Part shown: one piece after another, positions 1 to 8,264 of the stretch
Layout of the letters: every line of letters begins with the position of its first letter
Numbering within the stretch: position 1 is the stretch's first letter
Assembly: GCA_019116805.1 (NCBI GenBank)
Contig: DXAV01000090.1
Location: 1 to 42,333, forward strand
DNA length: 42,333 nucleotides
Source of the DNA: Candidatus Bacteroides merdavium
Lineage (GTDB): Bacteria > Bacteroidota > Bacteroidia > Bacteroidales > Bacteroidaceae
Reading direction: 5' to 3'
Translations under genes and position numbers: made by a program
The notes under the pieces: generated by a model
The model's input: the letters and a program-made list of their open reading frames with translations, nothing else
Told to the model about the DNA's origin: nothing
The model's database searches: none

Positions 1-349
1 AACACAAAAAATATATGATATACCTTAGTACACGCATTTGCCTCTGTGAAAAAGATGTATAAGTATCTATATTCATGATTGGAATAATAGATAAAAAAAC
101 CATCAATAAGGAAGTGTCAAATGTACCTATAACAATTTTAGAAAGAACTATAAAGGCCGTTATACAAAATATCAAAAATTGTATTACAGGCATATGCAAG
201 GATTTATTATTAAGATATCCTCCTATTAATCCTAAAAATATCAATAAACGAAAAGGAAGTTGCACATTATCAGGTATCGAATACAATACAATGCACATTC
301 CCATAAACAATAATGGCCCAACATCACTATATTTTATCTTTAAAGCCAT
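1..349 (-). CDS. Probable O-antigen/capsule polymerase (Wzy-like), 3' end cut by window edge
   Basis: An open frame runs from an ATG at 347-349 to the left edge without a stop, giving 116 residues of an incomplete protein. It is strongly hydrophobic: several candidate membrane segments (for example LLFMGMCIVLYSI and FRLLIFLGLIGGYL) are separated by short polar loops, as in the N-terminal part of multi-spanning Wzy polymerases. It starts 2 bp after the stop of the upstream glycosyltransferase, so it belongs to the same leftward operon. A polymerase is otherwise missing from this polysaccharide locus. The family call rests on hydrophobicity and context because Wzy proteins share little sequence. 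A different membrane protein, such as an acyltransferase, is possible. Confidence 0.6.
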   Translation of the reverse strand, partial: MALKIKYSDVGPLLFMGMCIVLYSIPDNVQLPFRLLIFLGLIGGYLNNKSLHMPVIQFLIFCITAFIVLSKIVIGTFDTSLLMVFLSIIPIMNIDTYTSFSQRQMRVLRYIIYFLC

Positions 350-351
350 AA

Positions 352-1314
352 TTATCGTAAATAACTTAGAATTCTACGGATTACTCTATACAAAAAATAC
401 CTTAATTTAGGTGGAAAATTTATTAGAGCCAAAGTTATTTTCTCTAATAAACCTAAAGAAACTGTTTTAGCTTCCACACATATATTCATAAAATCCTCAC
501 TATTTCGTTTCAAGATAGGATCATGATATGCATTTCCCAAAGACCTTATTACACACTGAATAATATATGGCTTCAAATCATTGTATTCCTTATATTGATA
601 AACAGGAGATAATAATATGGATAAAAAAAGTTTTTCATATTCCCACGAACTTTTAAAAGTATGCATTGTACTTGCTATATGCTGTCTATAATAATAGACA
701 ATATTATTTGTATAACAAATACTTTTGGCATTTATAGCATAATGAAAATTCATAATAAAATCTTCTCCCCTAACTATTGAACGAGGTATATCAAACGTCT
801 TCCCAGAAAACAAACACTTTTTATACAGACGAGCACAAGGAGACGGCAGCAAAGGAACTGAATTATCCAACAATTGCTGCATAAAAACAATATTACTAAC
901 CGTAGTAGCTTCATGATTTTCTGTAACTAATTTACAATCTTTTTCACTCGCTACTGTTTTAATCTTTCCAACAACAATATCATGATTCTCAGAATGTTTC
1001 AACAACAACTCTAGCGCATTGTTAGGTAAAATATCATCTGCATCACAAAACATAATCCATTCCCCTAATGCCAACGAAACCCCTTTTGCCCTTGCAACAG
1101 TTACACCAGCATTTGTTTGATATATATATTTTACACGCTGATCTTTTTTCTGCCATCCTTGACATATTTCATCAGAGCCGTCGCTACTTCCATCATTTAC
1201 GAGTATCAATTCAAAAGCAGTAACAGTTTGGGCAAGTACACTTTTTATAGTACTATCAAGAAAAATTTGCGCATTGTAAACCGGGATTATAATACTTACA
1301 GTTATATTTTTCAT
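352..1314 (-). CDS. Family 2 glycosyltransferase
   Basis: This 320-aa protein begins with the GT-A nucleotide-binding core of family 2: VSIIIPVYNA near residues 6-15, LVNDGSSDGS near 38-47, and the metal-binding DxD-type motif FCDADD near 88-93. It should add one sugar to the lipid-linked repeat unit on the cytoplasmic face of the inner membrane. The C-terminus has a basic hydrophobic stretch that could associate with the membrane. It lies 5 bp downstream of another glycosyltransferase and 2 bp upstream of the putative polymerase, in one leftward operon. The gene is AT-rich, as is usual for strain-specific capsule genes. Donor and acceptor cannot be read from the sequence. Confidence 0.9.
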   Translation of the reverse strand: MKNITVSIIIPVYNAQIFLDSTIKSVLAQTVTAFELILVNDGSSDGSDEICQGWQKKDQRVKYIYQTNAGVTVARAKGVSLALGEWIMFCDADDILPNNALELLLKHSENHDIVVGKIKTVASEKDCKLVTENHEATTVSNIVFMQQLLDNSVPLLPSPCARLYKKCLFSGKTFDIPRSIVRGEDFIMNFHYAINAKSICYTNNIVYYYRQHIASTMHTFKSSWEYEKLFLSILLSPVYQYKEYNDLKPYIIQCVIRSLGNAYHDPILKRNSEDFMNICVEAKTVSLGLLEKITLALINFPPKLRYFLYRVIRRILSYLR

Positions 1315-1319
1315 ATAAA

Positions 1320-2261
1320 TTATGATTTAAACAACTTTTTCAGATAACACTTAAAACGTCTACTTATGAACAATAAAGCGAAACATTTAAAAAGTTCTTT
1401 GGGAGTATATAATAATGCATTAAAAATACCTTGCTTCATTAATACTTTTCCAAATAATTTAAATCGAGAATACCAATCAATATGAGATGATTCTCTATCA
1501 ATGGAAATTAAAGAGTAATCGGTACGAAACAGACCTAAAAAAATAGTCTTTCGATAAATATGTTTAGAATCACTAAATTCTTGAAGAAAAAGAAATGAAT
1601 AATTAATAAAAGTCTGATAATTCCAGCCAACATCAGCTCCTAATTCTACCAGTGGTTTATTAAACCAAATACATTCCCCCCCCCTTTTTAAAATATTTCT
1701 TATCAACATTATTAGAGGGCCAACCATTGAAGAAATATTCTTATAATAATAAAATAAATCTTCCTTCAAGTTATACATGTTATATACGCATACAGACATA
1801 GTAAAAGCAGCACAAAAGACCCCACCATTAGACAATATTTTCAAAAAGGAATCAACATCGTCCGTATGCTTTTCTATTGGACTCCAATAGTTAATAAATG
1901 TAGCATTTTGATTATTCTTAATATCTTCCAATAATATAGAAACTGATGTTTCTTTTACAAAATCATCATCCGCAAGTGTCCATAACCATTTTGTATTACA
2001 ATTTTCAAAGCAACGCGCAATATTTGCATCTCCTCCAACATTGACACAATTCCGAATAATTATAAACTTACTTAATTCTTGTTCTGTGAATAATTCACTT
2101 ATTGACATATCTGAATGATTATCATATACCACTAACTGAACCTCCTCTGTCAGCTGTGGCAACAATAATCTTACCTGCTTCTGTATTTGCTCAATCCGGT
2201 TATAAGTCGGAATACAAATTGACAATAATTTCTGATTATATTCCATCTCTATTTTCATCAC
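1320..2261 (-). CDS. Family 2 glycosyltransferase with internal G9 tract
   Basis: This 313-aa protein opens with a family 2 core: LLSICIPTYNR near residues 11-21, VVYDNHSD near 44-51, and a DDD metal-binding motif in TLADDDF near 95-101. It probably transfers a sugar to the growing capsule repeat unit. The start at 2261 is one of several close methionines (also residues 2 and 6), so the exact N-terminus is uncertain. The coding strand carries an A5G9 run (plus-strand 1676-1689) encoding KRGG near residue 193. A nine-base homopolymer of G stands out in an otherwise AT-rich gene and could slip during replication. The frame is intact in this copy. Confidence 0.88.
   Translation of the reverse strand: MMKIEMEYNQKLLSICIPTYNRIEQIQKQVRLLLPQLTEEVQLVVYDNHSDMSISELFTEQELSKFIIIRNCVNVGGDANIARCFENCNTKWLWTLADDDFVKETSVSILLEDIKNNQNATFINYWSPIEKHTDDVDSFLKILSNGGVFCAAFTMSVCVYNMYNLKEDLFYYYKNISSMVGPLIMLIRNILKRGGECIWFNKPLVELGADVGWNYQTFINYSFLFLQEFSDSKHIYRKTIFLGLFRTDYSLISIDRESSHIDWYSRFKLFGKVLMKQGIFNALLYTPKELFKCFALLFISRRFKCYLKKLFKS
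1676..1684. repeat. Poly(C)9/poly(G)9 homopolymer inside a glycosyltransferase gene
   Basis: Nine consecutive C residues on the plus strand are followed by five T. On the coding strand this reads A5G9, about 61% of the way into the gene. Gain or loss of one base would truncate the glycosyltransferase. Tracts like this are typical slipped-strand contingency sites in surface-sugar genes of other bacteria. Confidence 0.85.
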
Positions 2262-2308
2262 AGCACTTTAAAAATCCTTTGAAATGTACTTTTATTTTTC
2301 AATTTTGA

Positions 2309-3673
2309 TTACTCACACTTATGCCATTCGCTTTTTTTTGTGATGAATATCCAATGCCCCCAAAATGACATAGCACAAGTGATAAAGCAATATCCTCCAG
2401 TTATACCCAAAACGCCAAAATACTTCCCTAATAAAACGGTAGATAAACAACAAAGGATACCACCTACTATAGAGTTCATTAAGAAAGGCTCTTGTTTATG
2501 ACAACGTAGATAAGTAGCCCACGAACTCACAAACTGATTAACAAATAAAGGTATCATCATTAACACCATTGGTATATAAGGCAAAAAACGATTTCCCAAA
2601 TCCATACCACCAATCACAATATGATAATGCCGTATCACAAAAATGCCAAGCAACATGATTAAAAGAAGCCCCCCATTAATACCAACAGACTGCTTTAAGG
2701 TGCGATTGAAAATCGTATCCAATTGCAGATAATTCTTTTGTGCAATCAGACCGGAGAATAAAGGGATTTTAGTAGTAATCCAGCTTAAAGATAGCGACTG
2801 AATACCATTCAATGCGGCCAAGGTCATACCCATTTGTCCCGCAACAACCGCACCCTCCGTAGCAAATAGAACAGGGTTGAATAATTGAAAGATGAAATAT
2901 CCACTGATCCAACTTAACGCAATTTTCCACTGATAAGGAAATATTTCCTTGCGATAGTTCACCTTGTCTGTCAATCTCACCCGCCAAATATTCAATAACA
3001 ATTTGCGAAAATCACTTAAACAAAGGATGGATGAAATCAATATTACAGCTACCAAACAATTCAATCCGGATACATAAAGTTTTGCTCCCAAAAACAAACC
3101 GCTCCAAACAACAAGCAAACAAAGGCATTGTTGGTACAATCTTATTTTTGCGACCTCTTTAACCTTTCCCAAGCCTTCTATAAAGGCCAATATCGGTGCC
3201 AGCAACAAATTCAACGCAGTACCAACAGCCAACAGGATCCAAGGAATACGCCAAGATATGTCTTCATGGTTTCCATATTTCCCAAAAAAGACAAAACCTA
3301 CAAGAATTAATGTCGCCAGTAACGCACCGGCAAAAGCCAAATACCATTTTACACAAAAATGCAATAAAGAAGATAAGCGGGACAAATATTTCTGCTCTCC
3401 AACTAAAACCAGCTTACTGTCCCAACGCAAAAATGAAACTTCGTGAGCAACATATTGAGTAATGATACCATTCAGCCCTAATTCAAAAAATATTTGAATT
3501 GCTACAATACTACCGAAAGTATAATAAAAACCTTGTTCTTCCCCTGTCAAATAACGGGCTACAAACAAAATAGAAATTACACCTCCGGCAGCTTGTATAA
3601 TTCGGGCTAAAGATGTAAAGAAAATAGCCTTGTCTATTCCTATCTTAGAGGCTAATTGACGAAGCAATCCCAT
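2309..3673 (-). CDS. Polysaccharide flippase (Wzx-like, MOP superfamily)
   Basis: This 454-aa protein is hydrophobic throughout, with about 12-14 candidate membrane helices and short loops. The N-terminal segment (AIFFTSLARIIQAAGGVISILFVARYLTGEEQG) has the look of RfbX/Wzx-type polysaccharide transporters, with the ARYL-G-x-G-like element after helix 1. It should move undecaprenyl-linked repeat units from the cytoplasmic to the periplasmic face of the inner membrane. Length matches the family (400-500 aa). It starts 5 bp after the stop of the thiamine enzyme gene and is followed by two glycosyltransferases. Substrate specificity cannot be inferred. Confidence 0.88.
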   Translation of the reverse strand: MGLLRQLASKIGIDKAIFFTSLARIIQAAGGVISILFVARYLTGEEQGFYYTFGSIVAIQIFFELGLNGIITQYVAHEVSFLRWDSKLVLVGEQKYLSRLSSLLHFCVKWYLAFAGALLATLILVGFVFFGKYGNHEDISWRIPWILLAVGTALNLLLAPILAFIEGLGKVKEVAKIRLYQQCLCLLVVWSGLFLGAKLYVSGLNCLVAVILISSILCLSDFRKLLLNIWRVRLTDKVNYRKEIFPYQWKIALSWISGYFIFQLFNPVLFATEGAVVAGQMGMTLAALNGIQSLSLSWITTKIPLFSGLIAQKNYLQLDTIFNRTLKQSVGINGGLLLIMLLGIFVIRHYHIVIGGMDLGNRFLPYIPMVLMMIPLFVNQFVSSWATYLRCHKQEPFLMNSIVGGILCCLSTVLLGKYFGVLGITGGYCFITCAMSFWGHWIFITKKSEWHKCE

Positions 3674-3678
3674 CTTTT

Positions 3679-5490
3679 TCAGAGGTCTTTTCTATATACA
3701 CATTGCACCTGCAACTCTTCTGGCATAAACGGAGCCATTCTATCTAACGGAGCAGAAGTCATTTTTCCATTCTCATCCATGAAAGAAGCTGATTTAGGAA
3801 ATAACGTCTGCTCAGGATGCATAATAATTTCACAAATGGCAGGTCCATCCATATTCAACGTTTCTTGAATGGCATTTTTTAGTACTGTCCCTTCTTCATT
3901 CACTCGTATAAATGGTATTCCATAAGCTTCAGCTATTTTTTTCAAGTCGGGACATATTACACCACTTCCAGGATTACTTCCCGTAAAATGTCCGCCAAAG
4001 AAAGATTTTTGAGTCGTCTTGATAGCTAAATATCCTTCATTTTCTAAAACGAATATTTTTAAGGGGAAATGATATGTTATCAGAGTTTGCAACTCTTGAA
4101 TATTCATTTGAATACTACCATCTCCGGTTATCAGAACAGTCTTCCCCGTTTGGTTGCTAACAACAGCTCCAATTCCTGCCGGTAAGTCATATCCCATGGC
4201 TGCACATCCTTGATTGGCAAAAACCCGAACTCCTTCCTTTACTTTCATGGCCTGATAAGTAGAAGTATAAGCAGTTCCATTACCTGTAACGACTACATCA
4301 CCAGCTTGCAGTTGTTTAAACAATTCATCTGCAAAAACGTACGAACTAACATAACCTTGAACAGAAGGATTGTCTTCAAATAACGAAGGAAGCTTATTTT
4401 CAATTTTTCTTCCCCACGCTTGCCATTCTTTAAAATCGGGCAAGTTAACTCCAGCGGTCCTGTCAAACAATTTATCTATGAACTCTGACAAATTAGCATG
4501 AATAGGCATATTGATACACAAAGTCGGCTTTTCCATCTCTGCCCTATCAACATCCACCATAACTTTATATGCTCGAGGAGCTAATAAATCATATGCATAA
4601 CCAACCTGTCGAATACTCAATCTCGTCCCTAAAATAATGAGAAGATCTGAATTCTGTACCATAATGTTTCCGATACGATCCCCACATATTCCAGGCTTTC
4701 CGTAACATAACGGATGGTCATACCAGATAACGTCAGAACCGCTAATAGCTGTAACTACAGGAATTTGAAGTTTTTCGGCCAGCTTGACAAATTTATCTAC
4801 ACGTTTAGCCAAACGTACTCCATTTCCTACATAAATGACAGGACTTTCAGCCTGTCGAATCCGCTCTATCAGTTCGTCTATTTGTTGATCAACCAAATCA
4901 TGTTTCACTTCATCTACTAATTCACAGGCATCAAATTCACGTAATTTGGTTTCATCTACCATGGCTCCTTGAATGTCCAAAGGAATATCAAGCCATACAG
5001 GACCCGGACGTCCTTCCAAAGCTATCGCAATCGCTTTATCCAATTCATATTTAATATCATAAGCATTTGTTACAGTTACAGCATATTTTGTAATGGGCTT
5101 GACAATGCTTATAATATCAGCTTCCTGATCACCAAGTTGCCGCAATTTCAAATCCGGATAGGTACCTTTCATTGTACTTGTCTTGATTTGACCCGATATA
5201 TACAAACCGGGAATTGAATCCAACCATTGTCCCAACACCCCCGTAACAGCATTCGTTCCTCCAGGACCTGTCGTAACATTCGTTACACATAGTTGACCAC
5301 AAGTTCTATAATATCCTTCAGCAGCTATTGCCGAAGCTTGTTCATGATGATTACAAATATAGGTCAGGCCTGGTGTATGTCCAATAGAATCATTCAGGTG
5401 CATAGCGCCACCACCAGTCACCAGAAAACAATGATGAATGTTATGCTTCTCAACCAAATACTGAAAAATAAAATCAGAAACTTTAATCAT
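3679..5490 (-). CDS. Thiamine-diphosphate-dependent enzyme (acetolactate-synthase-like; possible YerE-type two-carbon transferase)
   Basis: This 603-aa protein has the full three-domain layout of the acetolactate synthase/pyruvate decarboxylase superfamily. The N-terminal pyrimidine-binding domain carries the cofactor-activating glutamate in CNHHEQASAIAAEGYYR (about E50). A central domain follows, then a C-terminal pyrophosphate-binding domain with GDGSIQMNIQELQ leading into LENEGY, the GDG-x-N cofactor and metal motif. Housekeeping acetolactate synthase is not expected inside a capsule operon. It sits directly behind an SDR gene and the CDP-dideoxyhexose genes rfbGFH. In Yersinia yersiniose A synthesis, the thiamine flavoenzyme YerE adds a two-carbon unit from pyruvate to CDP-4-keto-3,6-dideoxyglucose, so a YerE-like role is the best inference. 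Alternatives are other sugar-modifying carboligases or decarboxylases. Confidence 0.85.
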   Translation of the reverse strand: MIKVSDFIFQYLVEKHNIHHCFLVTGGGAMHLNDSIGHTPGLTYICNHHEQASAIAAEGYYRTCGQLCVTNVTTGPGGTNAVTGVLGQWLDSIPGLYISGQIKTSTMKGTYPDLKLRQLGDQEADIISIVKPITKYAVTVTNAYDIKYELDKAIAIALEGRPGPVWLDIPLDIQGAMVDETKLREFDACELVDEVKHDLVDQQIDELIERIRQAESPVIYVGNGVRLAKRVDKFVKLAEKLQIPVVTAISGSDVIWYDHPLCYGKPGICGDRIGNIMVQNSDLLIILGTRLSIRQVGYAYDLLAPRAYKVMVDVDRAEMEKPTLCINMPIHANLSEFIDKLFDRTAGVNLPDFKEWQAWGRKIENKLPSLFEDNPSVQGYVSSYVFADELFKQLQAGDVVVTGNGTAYTSTYQAMKVKEGVRVFANQGCAAMGYDLPAGIGAVVSNQTGKTVLITGDGSIQMNIQELQTLITYHFPLKIFVLENEGYLAIKTTQKSFFGGHFTGSNPGSGVICPDLKKIAEAYGIPFIRVNEEGTVLKNAIQETLNMDGPAICEIIMHPEQTLFPKSASFMDENGKMTSAPLDRMAPFMPEELQVQCVYRKDL

Positions 5491-5495
5491 AATAT

Positions 5496-6377
5496 CTATT
5501 TATCGGTTAATAATAAATCCTTTTGTATCAATTGTTTATTTTCTCTATACCAGTTATACAATTCCTGTATAGCTGTTCGTATAGGCGTAAAGCATATTGT
5601 GGTATATTCATTCTTTAATAATGTATTATCACCACTATATTCCAATCCTAAGCCTTCATTTTTTATCAAAATAGGAACATCACTATTCGATATATCTCTA
5701 ACCATTATTGCTAAATCATAAAGGGATATTGCGCAATCCGGGGTTATGTTATACGACTTTTTCTGGGGATTGTTATCAATAAACCAATCTAGAATTGGCA
5801 TTAAATCATTCACATACAGATAATCGAATTTCCTATTTTGTTTAATCGTTATTGGCAAATCAAACAACGTTTTGCAAATCGCATTTGAGATAAACCGTAT
5901 GGCATAATCCTCATATTTCCCAAAGATTCCAAAAATCCTTAGGTCAAATATATTCGAACTATGCTCTATCACTTTTTCACAAACATATTTACAATAGCCA
6001 TGCTCATCCGCTGGTATATGATTTGTCCATTCTGCTTCTTTCACTTTTGGACGATAGTGACGCATATCATAAATAGCGCCAGACCCAAGAACCAACATTT
6101 TTTGATATTCATCCTTATGTCGTTCCAGATTAAAAAACATCCTTGTATTGGTATAGAACAAATTGGAAAAATCTTTAGCATTCCTATGGCTAGGTTTTAC
6201 TGCCGCATGAACAACAAGATCGATACTATTATTTTTAAAAAAAGCATCAACACTTTCTTCGTCAGCCAAATTTAATTCTTTACTGGAAGGAGAAAGAATT
6301 TCGTACTTTTCCGCTAAAAAGCTTTCACGAATATTCCGACCTATAAATCCGCTTCCACCAGTCAACAAAATTTTCAT
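5496..6377 (-). CDS. NAD(P)-dependent sugar epimerase/reductase (extended SDR)
   Basis: This 293-aa protein belongs to the extended short-chain dehydrogenase family. The N-terminal Rossmann motif is GGSGFIGRN near residues 7-15, and the active-site pair is the YVCEK segment (YxxxK) around residue 135, preceded by the serine of LGSGAIYD. It shares one base with the stop of rfbG (TAATG) and lies 5 bp before the thiamine enzyme gene, so translation is probably coupled. In the related CDP-dideoxyhexose pathways the last step is a C4 ketoreduction by an SDR: abequose or paratose synthase on the unbranched sugar, YerF on the branched one. This gene is placed for that step. Which keto-sugar it uses is not shown by the sequence. 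Confidence 0.82.
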   Translation of the reverse strand: MKILLTGGSGFIGRNIRESFLAEKYEILSPSSKELNLADEESVDAFFKNNSIDLVVHAAVKPSHRNAKDFSNLFYTNTRMFFNLERHKDEYQKMLVLGSGAIYDMRHYRPKVKEAEWTNHIPADEHGYCKYVCEKVIEHSSNIFDLRIFGIFGKYEDYAIRFISNAICKTLFDLPITIKQNRKFDYLYVNDLMPILDWFIDNNPQKKSYNITPDCAISLYDLAIMVRDISNSDVPILIKNEGLGLEYSGDNTLLKNEYTTICFTPIRTAIQELYNWYRENKQLIQKDLLLTDK

Positions 6378-7456
6378 TAATATGACAAGTATTTAGTTAT
6401 TTGTTTTTTACAGATTTCAAATACATTATCATGCTTGTAGCGCTTGTACCAATCCACTGTCAACTCCACACACTGCGATATATTTATCCGAGGTTCCCAC
6501 CCCAACTGGAATTTGGCTTTACTGATGTCCAACATCAACAACTTGGCTTCATGCAACGCATTCGGATCGGAGATATCCTTCAGTTCACCTGAACCATAAT
6601 TCTCAATCACCTTTTCAGCGACTTCCCATACCGGAGTTATACTTTCGGCACGAGGACCAAAGTTCCAACCTTCGCAATACCGTGTCGGTTCGTTCCACAT
6701 CTTCTGAGCCAACAGCATATAGCCGCTCAAAGGCTCCAATACATGTTGCCAGGGACGAACGGCCTTGGGGCTGCGGATTTCAATAGGTTTGCCGGCTTCC
6801 AAGGCTTTGATACAATCGGGAATGATGCGATCCAATGCCCAGTCGCCACCGCCAATCACATTGCCCGCACGTACGCTGGCCAACGAAACATGATGTTTCG
6901 TACCGTAGTCTGCCGGATTGAAGAAACTGCGACGCCAGGAAGATATGGCAATCTCGGCTGCTCCTTTCGAAGAAGAATATGGATCATATCCCCCCATCGG
7001 TTCATTCTCCCGATAGCCCCAAATCTGTTCCTTGTTCTCATAGCATTTGTCGGTGGTAATCATCACACCCACCTTCACGCTCTCCGTAGCCCGTATGGCC
7101 TCCATCACGTTGATGGTTCCCATCACGTTGGTCTCGTATGTTTCGACTGGTATCTCATAGCTCAACCGCACCAGAGGTTGGGCCGCCAAATGGAATACAA
7201 TTTCAGGCTGATACTCCTGAAAGATTTCCTTCATCTTCTGTCCGTCCCGGATATCGGCACGGATATCAGCCTTTATTTTACCTCCTATACCGGAAAGCAC
7301 AAAATTGTCACGGCCTGAAAACGGTTCCAAACCTATGCCGACCACCTCCGCACCCAATTCGTGCAGCCAGATGGAAAGCCAGCTTCCCTTAAATCCGGTA
7401 TGCCCTGTTATCAGGACACGTTTTCCATTATAAAAATTGTCAAATATGTCAATCAT
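6377..7456 (-). CDS. rfbG: CDP-glucose 4,6-dehydratase
   Basis: This 359-aa extended SDR has the Rossmann motif GHTGFKGSW near residues 18-26, MITTDKCYENKE, the catalytic YSSSK (YxxxK) and GGGDWALDRIIPD. Together these are diagnostic of CDP-glucose 4,6-dehydratase (RfbG/DdhB) rather than the dTDP or GDP enzymes. It converts CDP-D-glucose to CDP-4-keto-6-deoxyglucose with bound NAD+. The start overlaps the rfbF stop by 4 nt (ATGA), and the stop overlaps the next SDR start by one base, so the three genes form a tightly coupled block. Length is normal for the family. Confidence 0.95.
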   Translation of the reverse strand: MIDIFDNFYNGKRVLITGHTGFKGSWLSIWLHELGAEVVGIGLEPFSGRDNFVLSGIGGKIKADIRADIRDGQKMKEIFQEYQPEIVFHLAAQPLVRLSYEIPVETYETNVMGTINVMEAIRATESVKVGVMITTDKCYENKEQIWGYRENEPMGGYDPYSSSKGAAEIAISSWRRSFFNPADYGTKHHVSLASVRAGNVIGGGDWALDRIIPDCIKALEAGKPIEIRSPKAVRPWQHVLEPLSGYMLLAQKMWNEPTRYCEGWNFGPRAESITPVWEVAEKVIENYGSGELKDISDPNALHEAKLLMLDISKAKFQLGWEPRINISQCVELTVDWYKRYKHDNVFEICKKQITKYLSY

Positions 7457-8259
7457 AACTGATATTCTTTAGGTACTTCTCTTTTCCATTTTTTCCAGGG
7501 AGCTTCCCCCGTAGCCAACAGTTTCTCAAGCATCGCTTTTTCACGGATATTGTCCATGCACTGCCAAAAGCCTGTATGCACGTACGACATAAGCTGCCCT
7601 TCTTCCACCAAATGTTCCAAAGGATCTTTTTCGAACACAGTAGTGTCATCCTTCAGATAGTTGAAGATTTCCGGTTGTAGCACCATATATCCTGCATTGA
7701 TGGGAGCTCCGTCCGAGATGTTCTTTTCACGGAATGACTTCACCGCATTGTCGCCTCCGATATTCAATACGCCTTTTTCCTGTTTCAACTTGACAGCCGT
7801 CAATGTGGCAATCTTTCCATGACTCCGATGGAACTCCAACAATTGATTGATGTCCACATCACACACACCGTCACCATACGTCATAAAGAAAGGTTCATCA
7901 CCGATATAAGGCTGAATACGTTTGATTCGGCCACCGGTCATCGTATTGTAGCCGGTGTCCACCACCGTTACCTTCCAAGGCTCGCAATGGCTGGAATGGA
8001 TGGTCATCTCATTTTTCCCGTCCCGATAGTCAAACGTGACATCGCTGTTATGAAGGAAGTAGTTGGCAAACCACTCCTTGATATATTCCTGACGATATCC
8101 GGCACAAATGATAAACTCCGTATGCCCGTAGTAGGCATATTCCTTCATGATATGCCAAAGAATAGGCATACCACCAATTTCAATCATCGGCTTAGGTTTA
8201 AACTGCGACTCTTCCGAAATGCGCGTACCAAAACCTCCGGCTAACAATACTACCTTCAT
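7453..8259 (-). CDS. rfbF: Glucose-1-phosphate cytidylyltransferase
   Basis: This 268-aa nucleotidyltransferase opens with the signature LAGGFGTRISEESQFKPKP near residues 6-24, then IGGMPILWHIM and FIICAGYRQEYIKEWF, which are characteristic of RfbF/DdhA. It makes CDP-glucose from CTP and glucose-1-phosphate, the entry step for CDP-linked 3,6-dideoxyhexoses. Asp residues in YGDGVCDVD probably bind Mg2+. It lies 5 bp after rfbH and overlaps rfbG by 4 nt. The length is about what is usual for the family, and no key motif is missing. Confidence 0.95.
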   Translation of the reverse strand: MKVVLLAGGFGTRISEESQFKPKPMIEIGGMPILWHIMKEYAYYGHTEFIICAGYRQEYIKEWFANYFLHNSDVTFDYRDGKNEMTIHSSHCEPWKVTVVDTGYNTMTGGRIKRIQPYIGDEPFFMTYGDGVCDVDINQLLEFHRSHGKIATLTAVKLKQEKGVLNIGGDNAVKSFREKNISDGAPINAGYMVLQPEIFNYLKDDTTVFEKDPLEHLVEEGQLMSYVHTGFWQCMDNIREKAMLEKLLATGEAPWKKWKREVPKEYQL

Positions 8260-8264
8260 ATTCG

